A stretch of 50,921 nucleotides of DNA from Streptomyces sp. JHA26 (GTDB taxonomy: Bacteria > Actinomycetota > Actinomycetes > Streptomycetales > Streptomycetaceae), in contig NZ_BDJC01000052.1 in the NCBI RefSeq assembly GCF_002005565.1, positions 1 through 50,921 of the forward strand, given 5' to 3'. Shown piece after piece: positions 16,694-24,831 of this stretch. The notes beneath the pieces were generated by a model. It saw only the letters and a list, made by a program, of their open reading frames with translations. It was not told the origin of the DNA and searched no databases. The position numbers and the translations under genes are program-made. The first letter of the stretch is position 1. Each line of letters opens with the position of its first letter.

Positions 16694-17959
16694 ATGGGCC
16701 GTGTCTCGCGTCGGGCCTTCACGGTGGCCGCGTTGTCGGCGCTCACCCTGGCGCCCACGCCCGCGCCCGCCGCGCCGGAGGTGCCCGCGCCACCGGCGCC
16801 ACCGGGGCGGCCCGGGCGTGTCCACCGCGCCGTCACGGAGATGCGGGGCATGTGGCTGGCCACGGTGAACAACCGCGACTGGCCCAGCCGGGCCGGCCTG
16901 CGGGCGTCCGAACAGCGCGCCGAACTCGTCGGGCACCTCGACACGGCCGTCCGCCACGGACTGAACACGGTGATCTTCCAGGTGCGGCCCACGGCCGACG
17001 CGCTGTGGCCGTCGTCGTACGAGCCGTGGTCGCAGTACCTGTCCGGCAGCCAGGGCAGGGACCCGGGCTGGGACCCGCTGGGCACGGCCGTGCGGGAGGC
17101 CCACGCCCGCGGGCTGGAGCTGCACGCCTGGTTCAACCCGTACCGGGTCGCCCTGCACGACGACCCGTCCCGCCTCGTGCCCGCGCACCCGGCCCGCCGG
17201 AACCCCCACTGGGTGGTGCCGTACGGCGGCAAGCTCTACTACGACCCGGGCCTGCCCGAGGTCCGCGCCTTCGTCCAGGACGCGATGATCGACGCGGTGG
17301 AGAAGTACGCCGTGGACGGTGTCCACTTCGACGACTACTTCTACCCGTACCCGGTGGCGGGCCGGACCTTCGACGACACGGGGACGTACCACACCCACGG
17401 CGCCGGCTTCTCCACCAGGGCCGACTGGCGGCGGGACAACATCGACCGGCTGGTGCGCGAGACGGCGGCCCGCGTCAGGAAGGCCCGGCCCACCGCGCGC
17501 TTCGGCGTCAGTCCCTTCGGGGTGTGGCGCAACGCGGCCACCGACGAGCGCGGCTCGCGGACGACCGCGGGCGTCCAGACGTACGACGACCTGTACGCGG
17601 ACACCCGCACCTGGGTGCGCGAGGGCTGGATCGACTACATCGTCCCGCAGCTGTACTGGAACATCGGCCTGCCCGCCGCCGACTACGCGAAGCTGCTGCC
17701 GTGGTGGGCGGAGGTGGCCCGGGGCAGCCGGACGCAGCTGTACGTGGGCGAGGCGCTGTACAAGGCCGGTGATCCGGCACAGCCCGCCGCGTGGCAGGAC
17801 CGCGAGGAGCTCTCCCGGCACCTCGCGCTGGCCGCGGACCACCCGGAGGTGCGCGGGCACGTCTTCTTCGCCGCGAAGGACGTGGCGGACGACCGGATCG
17901 GCGCGATGGCGCGGGTGGCCGCCGACCACTACCGGCAGCCCGCGGACACCCCGCGCTGA
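16694..17959 (+). CDS. Secreted glycoside hydrolase-like protein (GHL10/YddW family)
   Basis: A 421-residue exported protein. The N terminus (MGRVSRRAFTVAALSALTLA) has an RR followed by a hydrophobic stretch, which could be a Tat or Sec signal. A Pro-rich linker leads to a TIM-barrel domain of the GHL10 type: EMRGMWLATVNNRDWPS, NTVIFQVRPTADALWPS, HAWFNPYRVALH, VDGVHFDDYFYPYP, FGVSPFGVWRN, IDYIVPQLYWNIG. The acidic residues in HFDDYFYPYP are likely catalytic. Family members are thought to act on cell-wall or exopolysaccharide glycans, but the substrate here is unknown. GGAGG at 16683-16687 sets the start. The stop is one base from the convergent DUF1918 stop. Confidence 0.85.
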   Translation: MGRVSRRAFTVAALSALTLAPTPAPAAPEVPAPPAPPGRPGRVHRAVTEMRGMWLATVNNRDWPSRAGLRASEQRAELVGHLDTAVRHGLNTVIFQVRPTADALWPSSYEPWSQYLSGSQGRDPGWDPLGTAVREAHARGLELHAWFNPYRVALHDDPSRLVPAHPARRNPHWVVPYGGKLYYDPGLPEVRAFVQDAMIDAVEKYAVDGVHFDDYFYPYPVAGRTFDDTGTYHTHGAGFSTRADWRRDNIDRLVRETAARVRKARPTARFGVSPFGVWRNAATDERGSRTTAGVQTYDDLYADTRTWVREGWIDYIVPQLYWNIGLPAADYAKLLPWWAEVARGSRTQLYVGEALYKAGDPAQPAAWQDREELSRHLALAADHPEVRGHVFFAAKDVADDRIGAMARVAADHYRQPADTPR

Positions 17960-17960
17960 G

Positions 17961-18155
17961 CTACATCCTCATCTCCTTGTGCCGGATCTCGGTGTCGGGG
18001 CCGGGCGAGCACACTCCCTCGTGCCCGTCCTCGAACCGGACCCGGTACGGCGGAGTGCCTTCCTTGCCCATCACTTCGACGATCTCGCCGACCTTGTCGT
18101 GCTCACCGACCACCCGGCCGTGCTGCACCAGCTGGTCGCCCTTCATCGCGTGCAT
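17961..18155 (-). CDS. DUF1918 domain protein
   Basis: A 64-residue protein made of one DUF1918 domain (GDQLVQHGRVVGEHDKVGEIVEV; PPYRVRFEDGHEGVCSPGPD), a small beta-barrel of unknown function common in actinobacteria. The first ATG (18155) is preferred because GAGGAGG lies 8 bases before it. It follows the EamA gene by 41 bp on the same strand and may be co-transcribed. Confidence 0.85.
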   Translation of the reverse strand: MHAMKGDQLVQHGRVVGEHDKVGEIVEVMGKEGTPPYRVRFEDGHEGVCSPGPDTEIRHKEMRM

Positions 18156-18196
18156 CTGTGAGGCCTCCTCACGCGTGTGCCGCACGTGTCTGCCGC

Positions 18197-19123
18197 TCAG
18201 CCCCGTGATCGCTGCGTGACCGCGATGCACACCAGCACGGCGGCCGCCGTCAGCGGGGCGGCCACCGTCAGGTGTTCGCCCAGGAGAAGTACCGACCACA
18301 CCAGTGTGAGCAGCGGCTGGGCCAGCTGCAACTGGCTGGCCTTCGGTACACCGATGGCCGCCATGCCCCGGTACCAGACGACCAGGCCGAGGAACTGCGA
18401 GCCCGCCGCCACCCACAGCAGCCCGGCCACGCCGTGTGCCGTCAGGCGCACGGGTTCGTGCGCGAGGGCCAGCGCGGTGGCGGGCACGGTGAGCGGCAGG
18501 CACAGCACCAGCGCCCAGCCGATGACCTGCCAGCCCGGCATCACCCGGGCCAGCCGGCCGCCCTCGGTGTAGCCGGCCGCGCACACCAGCAGCGCGCCGA
18601 AGAGGTAGGCGTCGGCCGTGGTCAGGGCGCCACCGCTCTGCTGCACGGTGAACGCCACCACGGCCGCCGCGCCCGCCAGCGCCGCGACCCAGAAGGTGCG
18701 CGAGGGGCGGGTGCCGATGCGCAGCGCGGACAGCAGCGCGGTGGTCAGCGGCAGGAGGCCGACCACGACGGCCGCGTGCGCGGTGGTCGAGGTCTGCAGC
18801 GCGAGCGTGGTCAGCAGGGGGAAGCCGAGGACCACTCCCGCGGCGACCACGGCGAGGCCGAGCCAGTGCCGCCGCCCGGGCAGCGGCACGCGCAGGGCGA
18901 GCAGACAGCCCCCGGCGATCAGCGCGGCGAGGAGGCTGCGCACGGCGACCAGCGACCAGGGGCCGAAGCCCTCCAGCCCCCAGGCGGTGGCGGGGAAGGT
19001 GAGCGAGAACGCGACGACGCCGAGCGCCGCCATCAGGGTGCCGGAGGACGTGTTGCCGGGCGCCGTGACAGGACTGTCGACCGCTATCCTCGACGGGGCG
19101 GTAGCGCTACTCTGTACTCTCAT
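18197..19123 (-). CDS. EamA/DMT-family transporter
   Basis: A 308-residue membrane protein with about ten helices in two EamA-type halves (LMAALGVVAFSLTFPATAWGL to FTVQQSGG; LFGALLVCAAGYTEGGRLAR to LVCIAVTQ). Family members export or import amino acids and other metabolites. The first ATG (19123) overlaps the divergent MocR start (CATG), leaving no room for a separate promoter; an internal ATG at 19033, just before the first helix, is a serious alternative. The MocR regulator next door probably controls it. The second half contains the conserved Trp-Tyr segment VVWYRGMAAIG. Confidence 0.83.
   Translation of the reverse strand: MRVQSSATAPSRIAVDSPVTAPGNTSSGTLMAALGVVAFSLTFPATAWGLEGFGPWSLVAVRSLLAALIAGGCLLALRVPLPGRRHWLGLAVVAAGVVLGFPLLTTLALQTSTTAHAAVVVGLLPLTTALLSALRIGTRPSRTFWVAALAGAAAVVAFTVQQSGGALTTADAYLFGALLVCAAGYTEGGRLARVMPGWQVIGWALVLCLPLTVPATALALAHEPVRLTAHGVAGLLWVAAGSQFLGLVVWYRGMAAIGVPKASQLQLAQPLLTLVWSVLLLGEHLTVAAPLTAAAVLVCIAVTQRSRG
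19108..19113 (+). promoter_or_regulatory. -10-like TACTCT before the MocR gene
   Basis: TACTCT ends 8 bases before the ATG at 19122, which fits a leaderless message. The box lies within the coding frame of the opposite EamA gene if that gene starts at 19123. Confidence 0.35.
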
Positions 19124-20576
19124 GCAAGAGCGTAGCAGCGTCGCAGAACTGGCGGAAAACCTGCGAAGAGAGCTCGACCGCTACTCACCTGGTGGAAAGC
19201 TCCCGTCCAGTCGTGCCCTCGTCGACCGCTTCCGGGTGAGCCCGGTGACCGTCTCCCGCGCCCTGGCGCAACTGGCCGCCGAGGGCCTGGTGGTGACCCG
19301 GCCCGGCGCGGGGGCCTTCCGGGCGCCCGCGCGGCCCGGTGCCGCCCCGGCCGGGGACACCTCCTGGCAGGAGGTCGCACTCAGCGCCGAGAGCGCCGCC
19401 GACCTCGTACCGCGCTCGGTGGACGCCTCCGGCGTCCTGGTCTCGCTGGCCGCGCCGCCGCCCGGCGTCGTCGAGTTCAACGGCGGCTACCTGCACCCCT
19501 CGCTCCAGCCGGAGCGGGCCATGGCGGCGGCGCTGTCCCGGGCCGGCCGCCGCCCCGGCGCGTGGGGCCGGCCGCCGATGGAGGGACTGCCGGAGCTGCG
19601 GGAGTGGTTCGCGCGCAGCATCGGCGGCGCGATCACGGCCGCCGAGGTGCTCATCACCTCGGGCGGACAGTCGGCGCTCACCACCGCCCTGCGCGCCCTC
19701 GCGCCGCCCGGCGCGCCCGTCCTCGTGGAGTCGCCGACGTACCCCGGCATGCTGGCCATCGCGCGGGCCGCCGGCCTGCGTCCGGTGCCGGTCCCCGTCG
19801 ACGCGGACGGCGTGCGGCCGGCCCTGCTCGCCGACGCCTTCCGGGCGACCGGCGCCCGCGTCCTCGTCTGCCAGCCCCTCTTCCAGAACCCGACCGGCGC
19901 CGTGCTCGCCCCCGAGCGGCGCGGTGAGGTGCTGCGCATCGCCCGTGAGGCCGGCGCCTTCGTCGTCGAGGACGACTTCGTGCGGCGGCTCGTGCACGAG
20001 GACGCGGGCCCCCTGCCGCGTCCGCTGGCCGCCGACGACCCGGACGGCGTCGTCGTGCACGTCTGCTCGCTGACCAAGGCGACCTCGCCGAGCTTCCGGG
20101 TGAGCGCCCTGGCCGCGCGCGGCCCCGTGCTGGAGCGGCTGCGGGCCATCCAGGTCGTCGACACCTTCTTCGTGCCCCGCCCCCTCCAGGAGGCGGCGCT
20201 CGAACTCGTCGGCTCGCCCGCCTGGCCCCGTCACCTGCGCACCGTCGCCGCCGAGTTGAAGGTCCGCCGCGACGCGATGACGTCCGCGCTGCGCCTGCAC
20301 CTGCCCGAGTTCGCCCTGGCCCACGTCCCGTCCGGCGGCTACCACCTGTGGCCGCGCCTGCCCGACGGCACGGCCGAGGCGTCGCTGACCGCGGCCGCCC
20401 TGCGCGCGGGCGTCGCGATCACACCGGGCCGCCCCTACTTCAGCGCCGAACCCCCGGCCGCCCACCTGCGGCTGAGCTTCGCCGCGGTGGCCGGGACGGG
20501 TGAGATCGCGGAAGGGGTGCGGAGACTGAGCACGGCCTGGACCGAGGTGCGCGAGCAGGCCGGGGCGCGCGGATAA
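19122..20576 (+). CDS. MocR-type regulator (GntR HTH fused to aminotransferase domain)
   Basis: A 484-residue fusion. The N-terminal GntR winged helix (about 1-75: LPSSRALVDRFRVSPVTVSRALAQLAAEGLVV) is followed by a class I aminotransferase fold. PLP-site segments are TSGGQSALTTALRAL, SPTYPGMLAIA, PLFQNPTGAVL, VVEDDFVRRL, and Lys319 in CSLTKATSPSFRVS, the expected Schiff-base lysine. MocR proteins sense PLP or amino-compounds through this domain and regulate a nearby gene. Here the divergent EamA transporter is the obvious target. The sequence PSFR replaces the more usual PGLR after the lysine. The long upstream extension of the frame is antisense to EamA and is not used. Confidence 0.88.
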   Translation: MQERSSVAELAENLRRELDRYSPGGKLPSSRALVDRFRVSPVTVSRALAQLAAEGLVVTRPGAGAFRAPARPGAAPAGDTSWQEVALSAESAADLVPRSVDASGVLVSLAAPPPGVVEFNGGYLHPSLQPERAMAAALSRAGRRPGAWGRPPMEGLPELREWFARSIGGAITAAEVLITSGGQSALTTALRALAPPGAPVLVESPTYPGMLAIARAAGLRPVPVPVDADGVRPALLADAFRATGARVLVCQPLFQNPTGAVLAPERRGEVLRIAREAGAFVVEDDFVRRLVHEDAGPLPRPLAADDPDGVVVHVCSLTKATSPSFRVSALAARGPVLERLRAIQVVDTFFVPRPLQEAALELVGSPAWPRHLRTVAAELKVRRDAMTSALRLHLPEFALAHVPSGGYHLWPRLPDGTAEASLTAAALRAGVAITPGRPYFSAEPPAAHLRLSFAAVAGTGEIAEGVRRLSTAWTEVREQAGARG

Positions 20577-20616
20577 CCGGTCGACGCCGTCCGCCCGCGG
20601 CTGCGACCATCCCGGC

Positions 20617-21057
20617 ATGACCGACACGCCGCGCCTGCCCGAGGGCTACGAGATCTCCACCGACCCGGACCGGATCGACGTCGGACGCGTGCACCGGTGG
20701 CTGTCCACCGACGCGTACTGGGCGCTCGGCCGGACCCGCGAGAAGCAGGACCGGGCCATCGCCGACTCGCTCAACTTCGGTGTGTACGAGGCGATGACGG
20801 GAGAGCAGGTGGCGTACGCCCGCGTCGTCACCGACCGGGCGACCTTCGCCTGGCTGTGCGACGTGTACGTCGACCCTCCGGTGCGCGGCAAGGCCCTCGG
20901 CACCGCCCTGGTCGCCGCCGTGCGCGAGCACCTGAGGCCGTACGGGCTGCGCCGCATCCTGCTGGCCACGCACGACGCGCACGGCGTCTACGAGAAGCTC
21001 GGCTTCACCGCACTGGACCGCCCCGACCAGTGGATGATCCTCGCCCTCGACGGGTGA
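20617..21057 (+). CDS. GNAT-family N-acetyltransferase
   Basis: A 146-residue GNAT enzyme. The acetyl-CoA loop appears as VYVDPPVRGKALGTALVAAVREHL, followed by the C-terminal EKLGFTALDRPDQWMIL. The DAYWALGRTREKQDRAIADSL segment is shared with small GNATs close to Escherichia coli YhhY/arylamine-type enzymes, whose substrate is not known here. It starts 40 bp after the MocR stop without a ribosome site, so it may have its own leaderless start. Confidence 0.87.
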   Translation: MTDTPRLPEGYEISTDPDRIDVGRVHRWLSTDAYWALGRTREKQDRAIADSLNFGVYEAMTGEQVAYARVVTDRATFAWLCDVYVDPPVRGKALGTALVAAVREHLRPYGLRRILLATHDAHGVYEKLGFTALDRPDQWMILALDG

Positions 21058-21095
21058 GCCGTGGCGCACCCCGGGTATCCCGCCGGTAACACCTC

Positions 21096-21124
21096 TTGAC
21101 CGGCGTACTTCCGAGGCCCACCAT
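21096..21124 (+). promoter_or_regulatory. Promoter of the histidine-phosphatase-like gene
   Basis: TTGACC (21096-21101) and CACCAT (21119-21124) have a 17-bp spacer. The predicted start falls on the ATG at 21131, giving a leaderless transcript. Confidence 0.5.
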
Positions 21125-21130
21125 CACCGC

Positions 21131-21709
21131 ATGGCGCTTCGGGTCACGTTCGTCGCGACTGCGCGCAGCTCACCCCTGCTCGCGGAGCGCTTCGGGGACG
21201 ACCGGCCGCTGGACCAGGCCGGCTGGGACGAGGTGCTGCGCGCCGCGCCGGGCCTGCTGCCGCTCGCGGCGGCCGAACTGCGCTACTGCTCGCCCACGCC
21301 CCGCAGCCGCGCCACCGGTGACGCCCTCGGCTACGCCCCGCTGGCCCAACTCGCGCTGCGGGAGTGCGACATGGGCCGCTGGGGCGGGCTGACGCTCGGT
21401 GAGGCGATGGCCCGGGAGCCGGCGGCGGTGGACGCCTGGCTCGCCGACCCGCGCTCCGCCCCGCACGGCGGGGAGCCGCTGCTCGCCCTCATCGCCCGCG
21501 TCGGCGGCTGGCTCGACACCCGGCCCGCGGAGGACGGCGACCGCGTCGTCGCGGTGGCCGAGCCCTCCGTGATCCGGGCGGCGCTGGTGTACGCGCTGAA
21601 GGTGCCGCCCGCGACGTACTGGAACCTCGACGTGCGCCCGCTGTCGACGACCACGCTCACGGGCCGCGCCGGCCGCTGGAACCTCCGCTTCGACGCGGCG
21701 GCGGCCTGA
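21131..21709 (+). CDS. Histidine phosphatase-superfamily protein lacking catalytic residues
   Basis: A 192-residue protein that follows the phosphoglycerate-mutase/CobC-like fold order: N-terminal strand, YCSPTPRSRATGDALG (normally YSSPxxRARQTA), ECDMGRWGGLTLGEA, GGEPLLALIARVGGW, and a final strand VVAVAEPSVIRAALVYAL. Key residues are missing. The RHG motif that carries the phospho-accepting His is VATARSS, and the second His (normally SHGGVIRA) is Glu in AEPSVIRA. It is therefore probably not an active phosphatase; it may be a binding or scaffold protein. The rest of the sequence is intact, with normal codon use and no stops, so it is not a decaying gene. Confidence 0.75.
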   Translation: MALRVTFVATARSSPLLAERFGDDRPLDQAGWDEVLRAAPGLLPLAAAELRYCSPTPRSRATGDALGYAPLAQLALRECDMGRWGGLTLGEAMAREPAAVDAWLADPRSAPHGGEPLLALIARVGGWLDTRPAEDGDRVVAVAEPSVIRAALVYALKVPPATYWNLDVRPLSTTTLTGRAGRWNLRFDAAAA

Positions 21710-21710
21710 G

Positions 21711-21725
21711 GCCCCCGCGGGGGGC
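21711..21725. terminator. Short bidirectional hairpin between convergent genes
   Basis: GCCCCC (21711-21716) and GGGGGC (21720-21725) pair around a 3-nt loop between the two stop codons. Confidence 0.5.
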
Positions 21726-21730
21726 AGACC

Positions 21731-22228
21731 CTAGCCCTCGCGCGCGTACTCGGTGGTCAGCAGCAGGTCCTTGGCCGGGCCGCCCACGCGCCACACCGTC
21801 CGCCAGTGGTCCCGGTCCCGGACGGTGAACTCGCCGCGGTAGAGGTCGGCCGCGCAGGGGTGGTCGGCCACGTGACGGCCCGACGTCAGGTCCAGGTCGT
21901 GGAAGGGCCGGCCGTCCGCGAAGCGCACGCGGACCGTGCCCGGCGCGCCGTCGTCCCGCTCGTAGCGCAGGGTCCGTTCGGCGGGACGGGACACGCCCCG
22001 CCAGGTGAAGGCGCCCGACTCGTGGCTGCGCAGCACGCCGTCCCCGCGCGTCTCGAACACGGTCGTCCCCTCGAAACGGCCGGCGTCACCGCTCGCGAGG
22101 TCCCGCACCGACCGCTCCGTGCGCCACCGCCCCGCCAGGTACGCCAGTACGTCCGGTACCGGCCAGAACTCGCCCATCCCGTGCCGCTCTCCGTCCCACG
22201 CGTCGCTGCGCGACCCATTGACGCGCAT
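21731..22228 (-). CDS. DUF6314 family protein
   Basis: A 165-residue soluble protein with the run FWPVPDVLAYLAGRWRTERSVRDL, beta-rich segments (FEGTTVFETRGDGVLRSHESG; LRYERDDGAPGTVRVRFADG) and a final HWRTVWRVGGPAKDLLLTTEYAR. This looks like a calycin-like beta-barrel (DUF6314), function unknown. The ATG at 22228 is preceded by GGGAGGTGGCTG, an excellent ribosome site; the family core begins later at Met (22177), so a shorter product is possible. Divergent from the arabinofuranosidase gene. Confidence 0.7.
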   Translation of the reverse strand: MRVNGSRSDAWDGERHGMGEFWPVPDVLAYLAGRWRTERSVRDLASGDAGRFEGTTVFETRGDGVLRSHESGAFTWRGVSRPAERTLRYERDDGAPGTVRVRFADGRPFHDLDLTSGRHVADHPCAADLYRGEFTVRDRDHWRTVWRVGGPAKDLLLTTEYAREG

Positions 22229-22249
22229 CAGCCACCTCCCTATGTTGCC

Positions 22250-22284
22250 GTTCGAAGTGCTGACCATCGTCCGATATTTCGAAC
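22250..22284. promoter_or_regulatory. Inverted repeat GTTCGAA-N21-TTCGAAC
   Basis: GTTCGAA (22250-22256) and TTCGAAC (22278-22284) flank a GATATT -10-like box (22273-22278) ahead of the arabinofuranosidase. Centre spacing is 28 bp. TTCGAA-type half sites are common in LacI-family operators of Streptomyces glycosidases, so sugar-responsive repression is likely. Confidence 0.45.
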
Positions 22285-22312
22285 ATCCCCTCACGAGAGC
22301 CGCGGAGTATCC

Positions 22313-24787
22313 ATGTCACGCACCCGCCTGAGACTCGGTCTCGGCGCCACCGCCCTCCTGACCGCCACGGCCCTGCTGCCGTCCCCCGCCCACGCCGAAG
22401 CCGTCGCCGACTACACGATCACCGTCGACCCGGCCGCCACCGGCGCCGCGATCGGCGACACGATGTACGGCGTCTTCTACGAGGACATCAACCGCGCCGC
22501 CGACGGAGGCCTGTACGCCGAGCTGGTCCAGAACCGCTCCTTCGAGTACTCCACCGCCGACAACGGCTCGTACACGCCGCTCACCGCCTGGACGGTCGAC
22601 GGCGCGGCCGAGGCGGTGGACGACGACGGCAGGCTGAACGAGCGCAACCGCACCTACCTCTCCCTGGCCGCAGGTTCCTCGGTCACCAACGCCGGCTACA
22701 ACACGGGCATCCGCGTCGAGAAGGGCAAGAGGTACGACTTCTCGGTGTGGGCCCGCGCCGAGAGCGGCACCACCCTCACCGTCTCCCTCCGGGACAGCGC
22801 GGGCACGCTCGCGCGGGTGCGGCAGGTGGCCGCCCGGGGCGCGTGGCGCAAGTACACCGCCTCCTTCACCGCGACCCGCACCAGCAACCGCGGCCGCCTC
22901 GCCGTCGCCACCACCGCACCCGCCGCCCTCGACATGGTGTCCCTCTTCCCCCGCGACACCTACAAGGGGCAGCCCAACGGCCTGCGCAAGGACCTCGCCG
23001 AGAAGATCGAGGCCCTGCACCCGGGCTTCCTGCGCTTCCCCGGCGGCTGCCTGGTCAACACCGGCTCCATGGAGGACTACAGCGCCGCCTCCGGCTGGCA
23101 GCGCAAGCGCTCCTACCAGTGGAAGGACACCATCGGCCCGGTCGAGGAGCGCGCCACCAACGCCAACTTCTGGGGCTACAACCAGAGCTACGGCCTCGGC
23201 TACTACGAGTACTTCCGCTTCGCCGAGGACATCGGCGCCATGCCGCTGCCCGTCGTGCCCGCCCTGGTCACCGGCTGCGGCCAGAACAGGGCCGTCGACG
23301 ACGAGGCGCTGCTGCGGCGGCACATCCAGGACACGCTGGACCTCATCGAGTTCGCCAACGGGCCCGTGACCTCCACCTGGGGCAGGAAGCGCGCCGAGAT
23401 GGGCCACCCCAAGCCCTTCCACCTCACCCACCTCGAGGTCGGCAACGAGGAGAACCTCCCGAAGGAGTTCTTCGCCCGCTTCGAGAAGTTCCGCGCCGCC
23501 ATCGAGGCGAAGCACCCCGACGTCACCGTCGTCTCCAACTCCGGCCCCGACGACTCCGGCACCGTCTTCGACACCGCCTGGCAGCTCAACCGCGACGCCG
23601 GCGTCGACATGGTCGACGAGCACTACTACAACAGCCCCGAGTGGTTCCTGCAGAACAACGACCGCTACGACTCGTACGACAGGAAGGGGCCGAAGGTCTT
23701 CCTCGGCGAGTACGCCTCCCAGGGCAACGCCTGGAAGAACGCCCTGGCCGAGGCCGCGTTCATGACCGGCCTGGAGCGCAACGCCGACGTCGTCGAGCTC
23801 GCCTCCTACGCCCCGCTGCTCGCCAACGAGGACTACGTGCAGTGGAACCCGGACCTGATCTGGTTCAACAACCACGCGTCCTGGGGCTCGGCCAACTACG
23901 AGGTCCAGAAGCTGTTCATGAACAACACCGGCGACCGCGTCGTCCCCTCCACGGCCACCGGAACCCCGGCCGTCAGCGGACCCATCACCGGTGCCGTCGG
24001 CCTGTCGACCTGGGCGACCAGTGCGGCCTACGACGACGTGAAGGTCACCTCCGCCGACGGCGCGACCCTGCTGTCCGACGACTTCTCCGGCGACGCCTCG
24101 CAGTGGACGCACAGCGGCGCCGGGAACTGGACCCTCCAGGACGGCCAGTACCTCCAGACCGACGCCGCCGCCGAGAACACCCTGGTCACGGCGGGTGACC
24201 CGGCCTGGCAGAACTACGACCTGCACGTGAAGGCCACCAAGAAGTCCGGCAAGGAGGGCTTCCTCGTCGCCTTCGGCGTCAAGGACACCGGCACCTACTA
24301 CTGGTGGAACCTGGGCGGCTGGAACAACACCCGTTCCGCCGTCGAGAAGGCCTCGGGCGGCGGCAAGTCGACGCTCCTGTCGAAGGCCGGGTCGATCGAG
24401 ACGGGCCGCGCCTACGACATCGACGTCAAGGTGCGGGGACGCCAGGTCACGCTCTACCTCGACGGCGAGGAGTGGGGAAGCTTCACCGACGACAAGCCGG
24501 CCGAGCCGTTCCGTCAGGTCGTCACGGAGGACGCGCGGACCGGCGAGCTGATCGTGAAGGTCGTCAACGCCCAGGACACGGCGGCCCGCACGGCCGTCGA
24601 CCTCGGCGGCGCCGAGGTCGCCTCCAAGGCACGGGTCACCACCCTGGCGGCCGACCAGGACGCGGTGAACACCGAGACGGACGCACCGGTGACCCCGGTG
24701 ACGTCGACCTTCTCGGGAGTGGCGGGGAAGTTCACGTACACCTTCCCGGCGAACTCGGTGACGTTCCTGCGGATCAGGCAGCGGTGA
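22313..24787 (+). CDS. Secreted alpha-L-arabinofuranosidase (GH51-type) with extra beta-sandwich domain
   Basis: An 824-residue exported enzyme that should release L-arabinose from arabinoxylan or arabinan. A signal peptide (LRLGLGATALLTATALLPSPAHA) is followed by an N-terminal strand region (MYGVFYEDINRAADGGLYAELVQNRSFEY), a CBM4_9-like insertion (about 90-215), and the TIM barrel (FLRFPGGCLVNTGSMEDY). The acid/base is Glu379 in HLEVGNEEN; the nucleophile is Glu466 in FLGEYASQ. After the barrel, a concanavalin-like/DUF1080-type domain (about 560-730, LLSDDFSGDASQWTHSGAGNW) interrupts the C-terminal arabinofuranosidase domain. GGAG (22303-22306) precedes the ATG. Plus-strand frames upstream overlap DUF6314 and are not used. 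Confidence 0.9.
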   Translation: MSRTRLRLGLGATALLTATALLPSPAHAEAVADYTITVDPAATGAAIGDTMYGVFYEDINRAADGGLYAELVQNRSFEYSTADNGSYTPLTAWTVDGAAEAVDDDGRLNERNRTYLSLAAGSSVTNAGYNTGIRVEKGKRYDFSVWARAESGTTLTVSLRDSAGTLARVRQVAARGAWRKYTASFTATRTSNRGRLAVATTAPAALDMVSLFPRDTYKGQPNGLRKDLAEKIEALHPGFLRFPGGCLVNTGSMEDYSAASGWQRKRSYQWKDTIGPVEERATNANFWGYNQSYGLGYYEYFRFAEDIGAMPLPVVPALVTGCGQNRAVDDEALLRRHIQDTLDLIEFANGPVTSTWGRKRAEMGHPKPFHLTHLEVGNEENLPKEFFARFEKFRAAIEAKHPDVTVVSNSGPDDSGTVFDTAWQLNRDAGVDMVDEHYYNSPEWFLQNNDRYDSYDRKGPKVFLGEYASQGNAWKNALAEAAFMTGLERNADVVELASYAPLLANEDYVQWNPDLIWFNNHASWGSANYEVQKLFMNNTGDRVVPSTATGTPAVSGPITGAVGLSTWATSAAYDDVKVTSADGATLLSDDFSGDASQWTHSGAGNWTLQDGQYLQTDAAAENTLVTAGDPAWQNYDLHVKATKKSGKEGFLVAFGVKDTGTYYWWNLGGWNNTRSAVEKASGGGKSTLLSKAGSIETGRAYDIDVKVRGRQVTLYLDGEEWGSFTDDKPAEPFRQVVTEDARTGELIVKVVNAQDTAARTAVDLGGAEVASKARVTTLAADQDAVNTETDAPVTPVTSTFSGVAGKFTYTFPANSVTFLRIRQR

Positions 24788-24794
24788 CCCACCG

Positions 24795-24816
24795 GCCCGC
24801 CGGAAGACCGGCGGGC
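24795..24816 (+). terminator. Terminator of the arabinofuranosidase gene
   Basis: GCCCGCCGG (24795-24803) and CCGGCGGGC (24808-24816) form a 9-bp perfect stem with loop AAGA, 8 bp after the stop. Confidence 0.8.
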
Positions 24817-24831
24817 TAGGCTCCCGTACTC

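Noticed and set aside
17961..18584. Longer start for the DUF1918 gene giving 207 residues
   Set aside because: The extension is an out-of-frame reading of the EamA gene; a strong ribosome site marks the short start.
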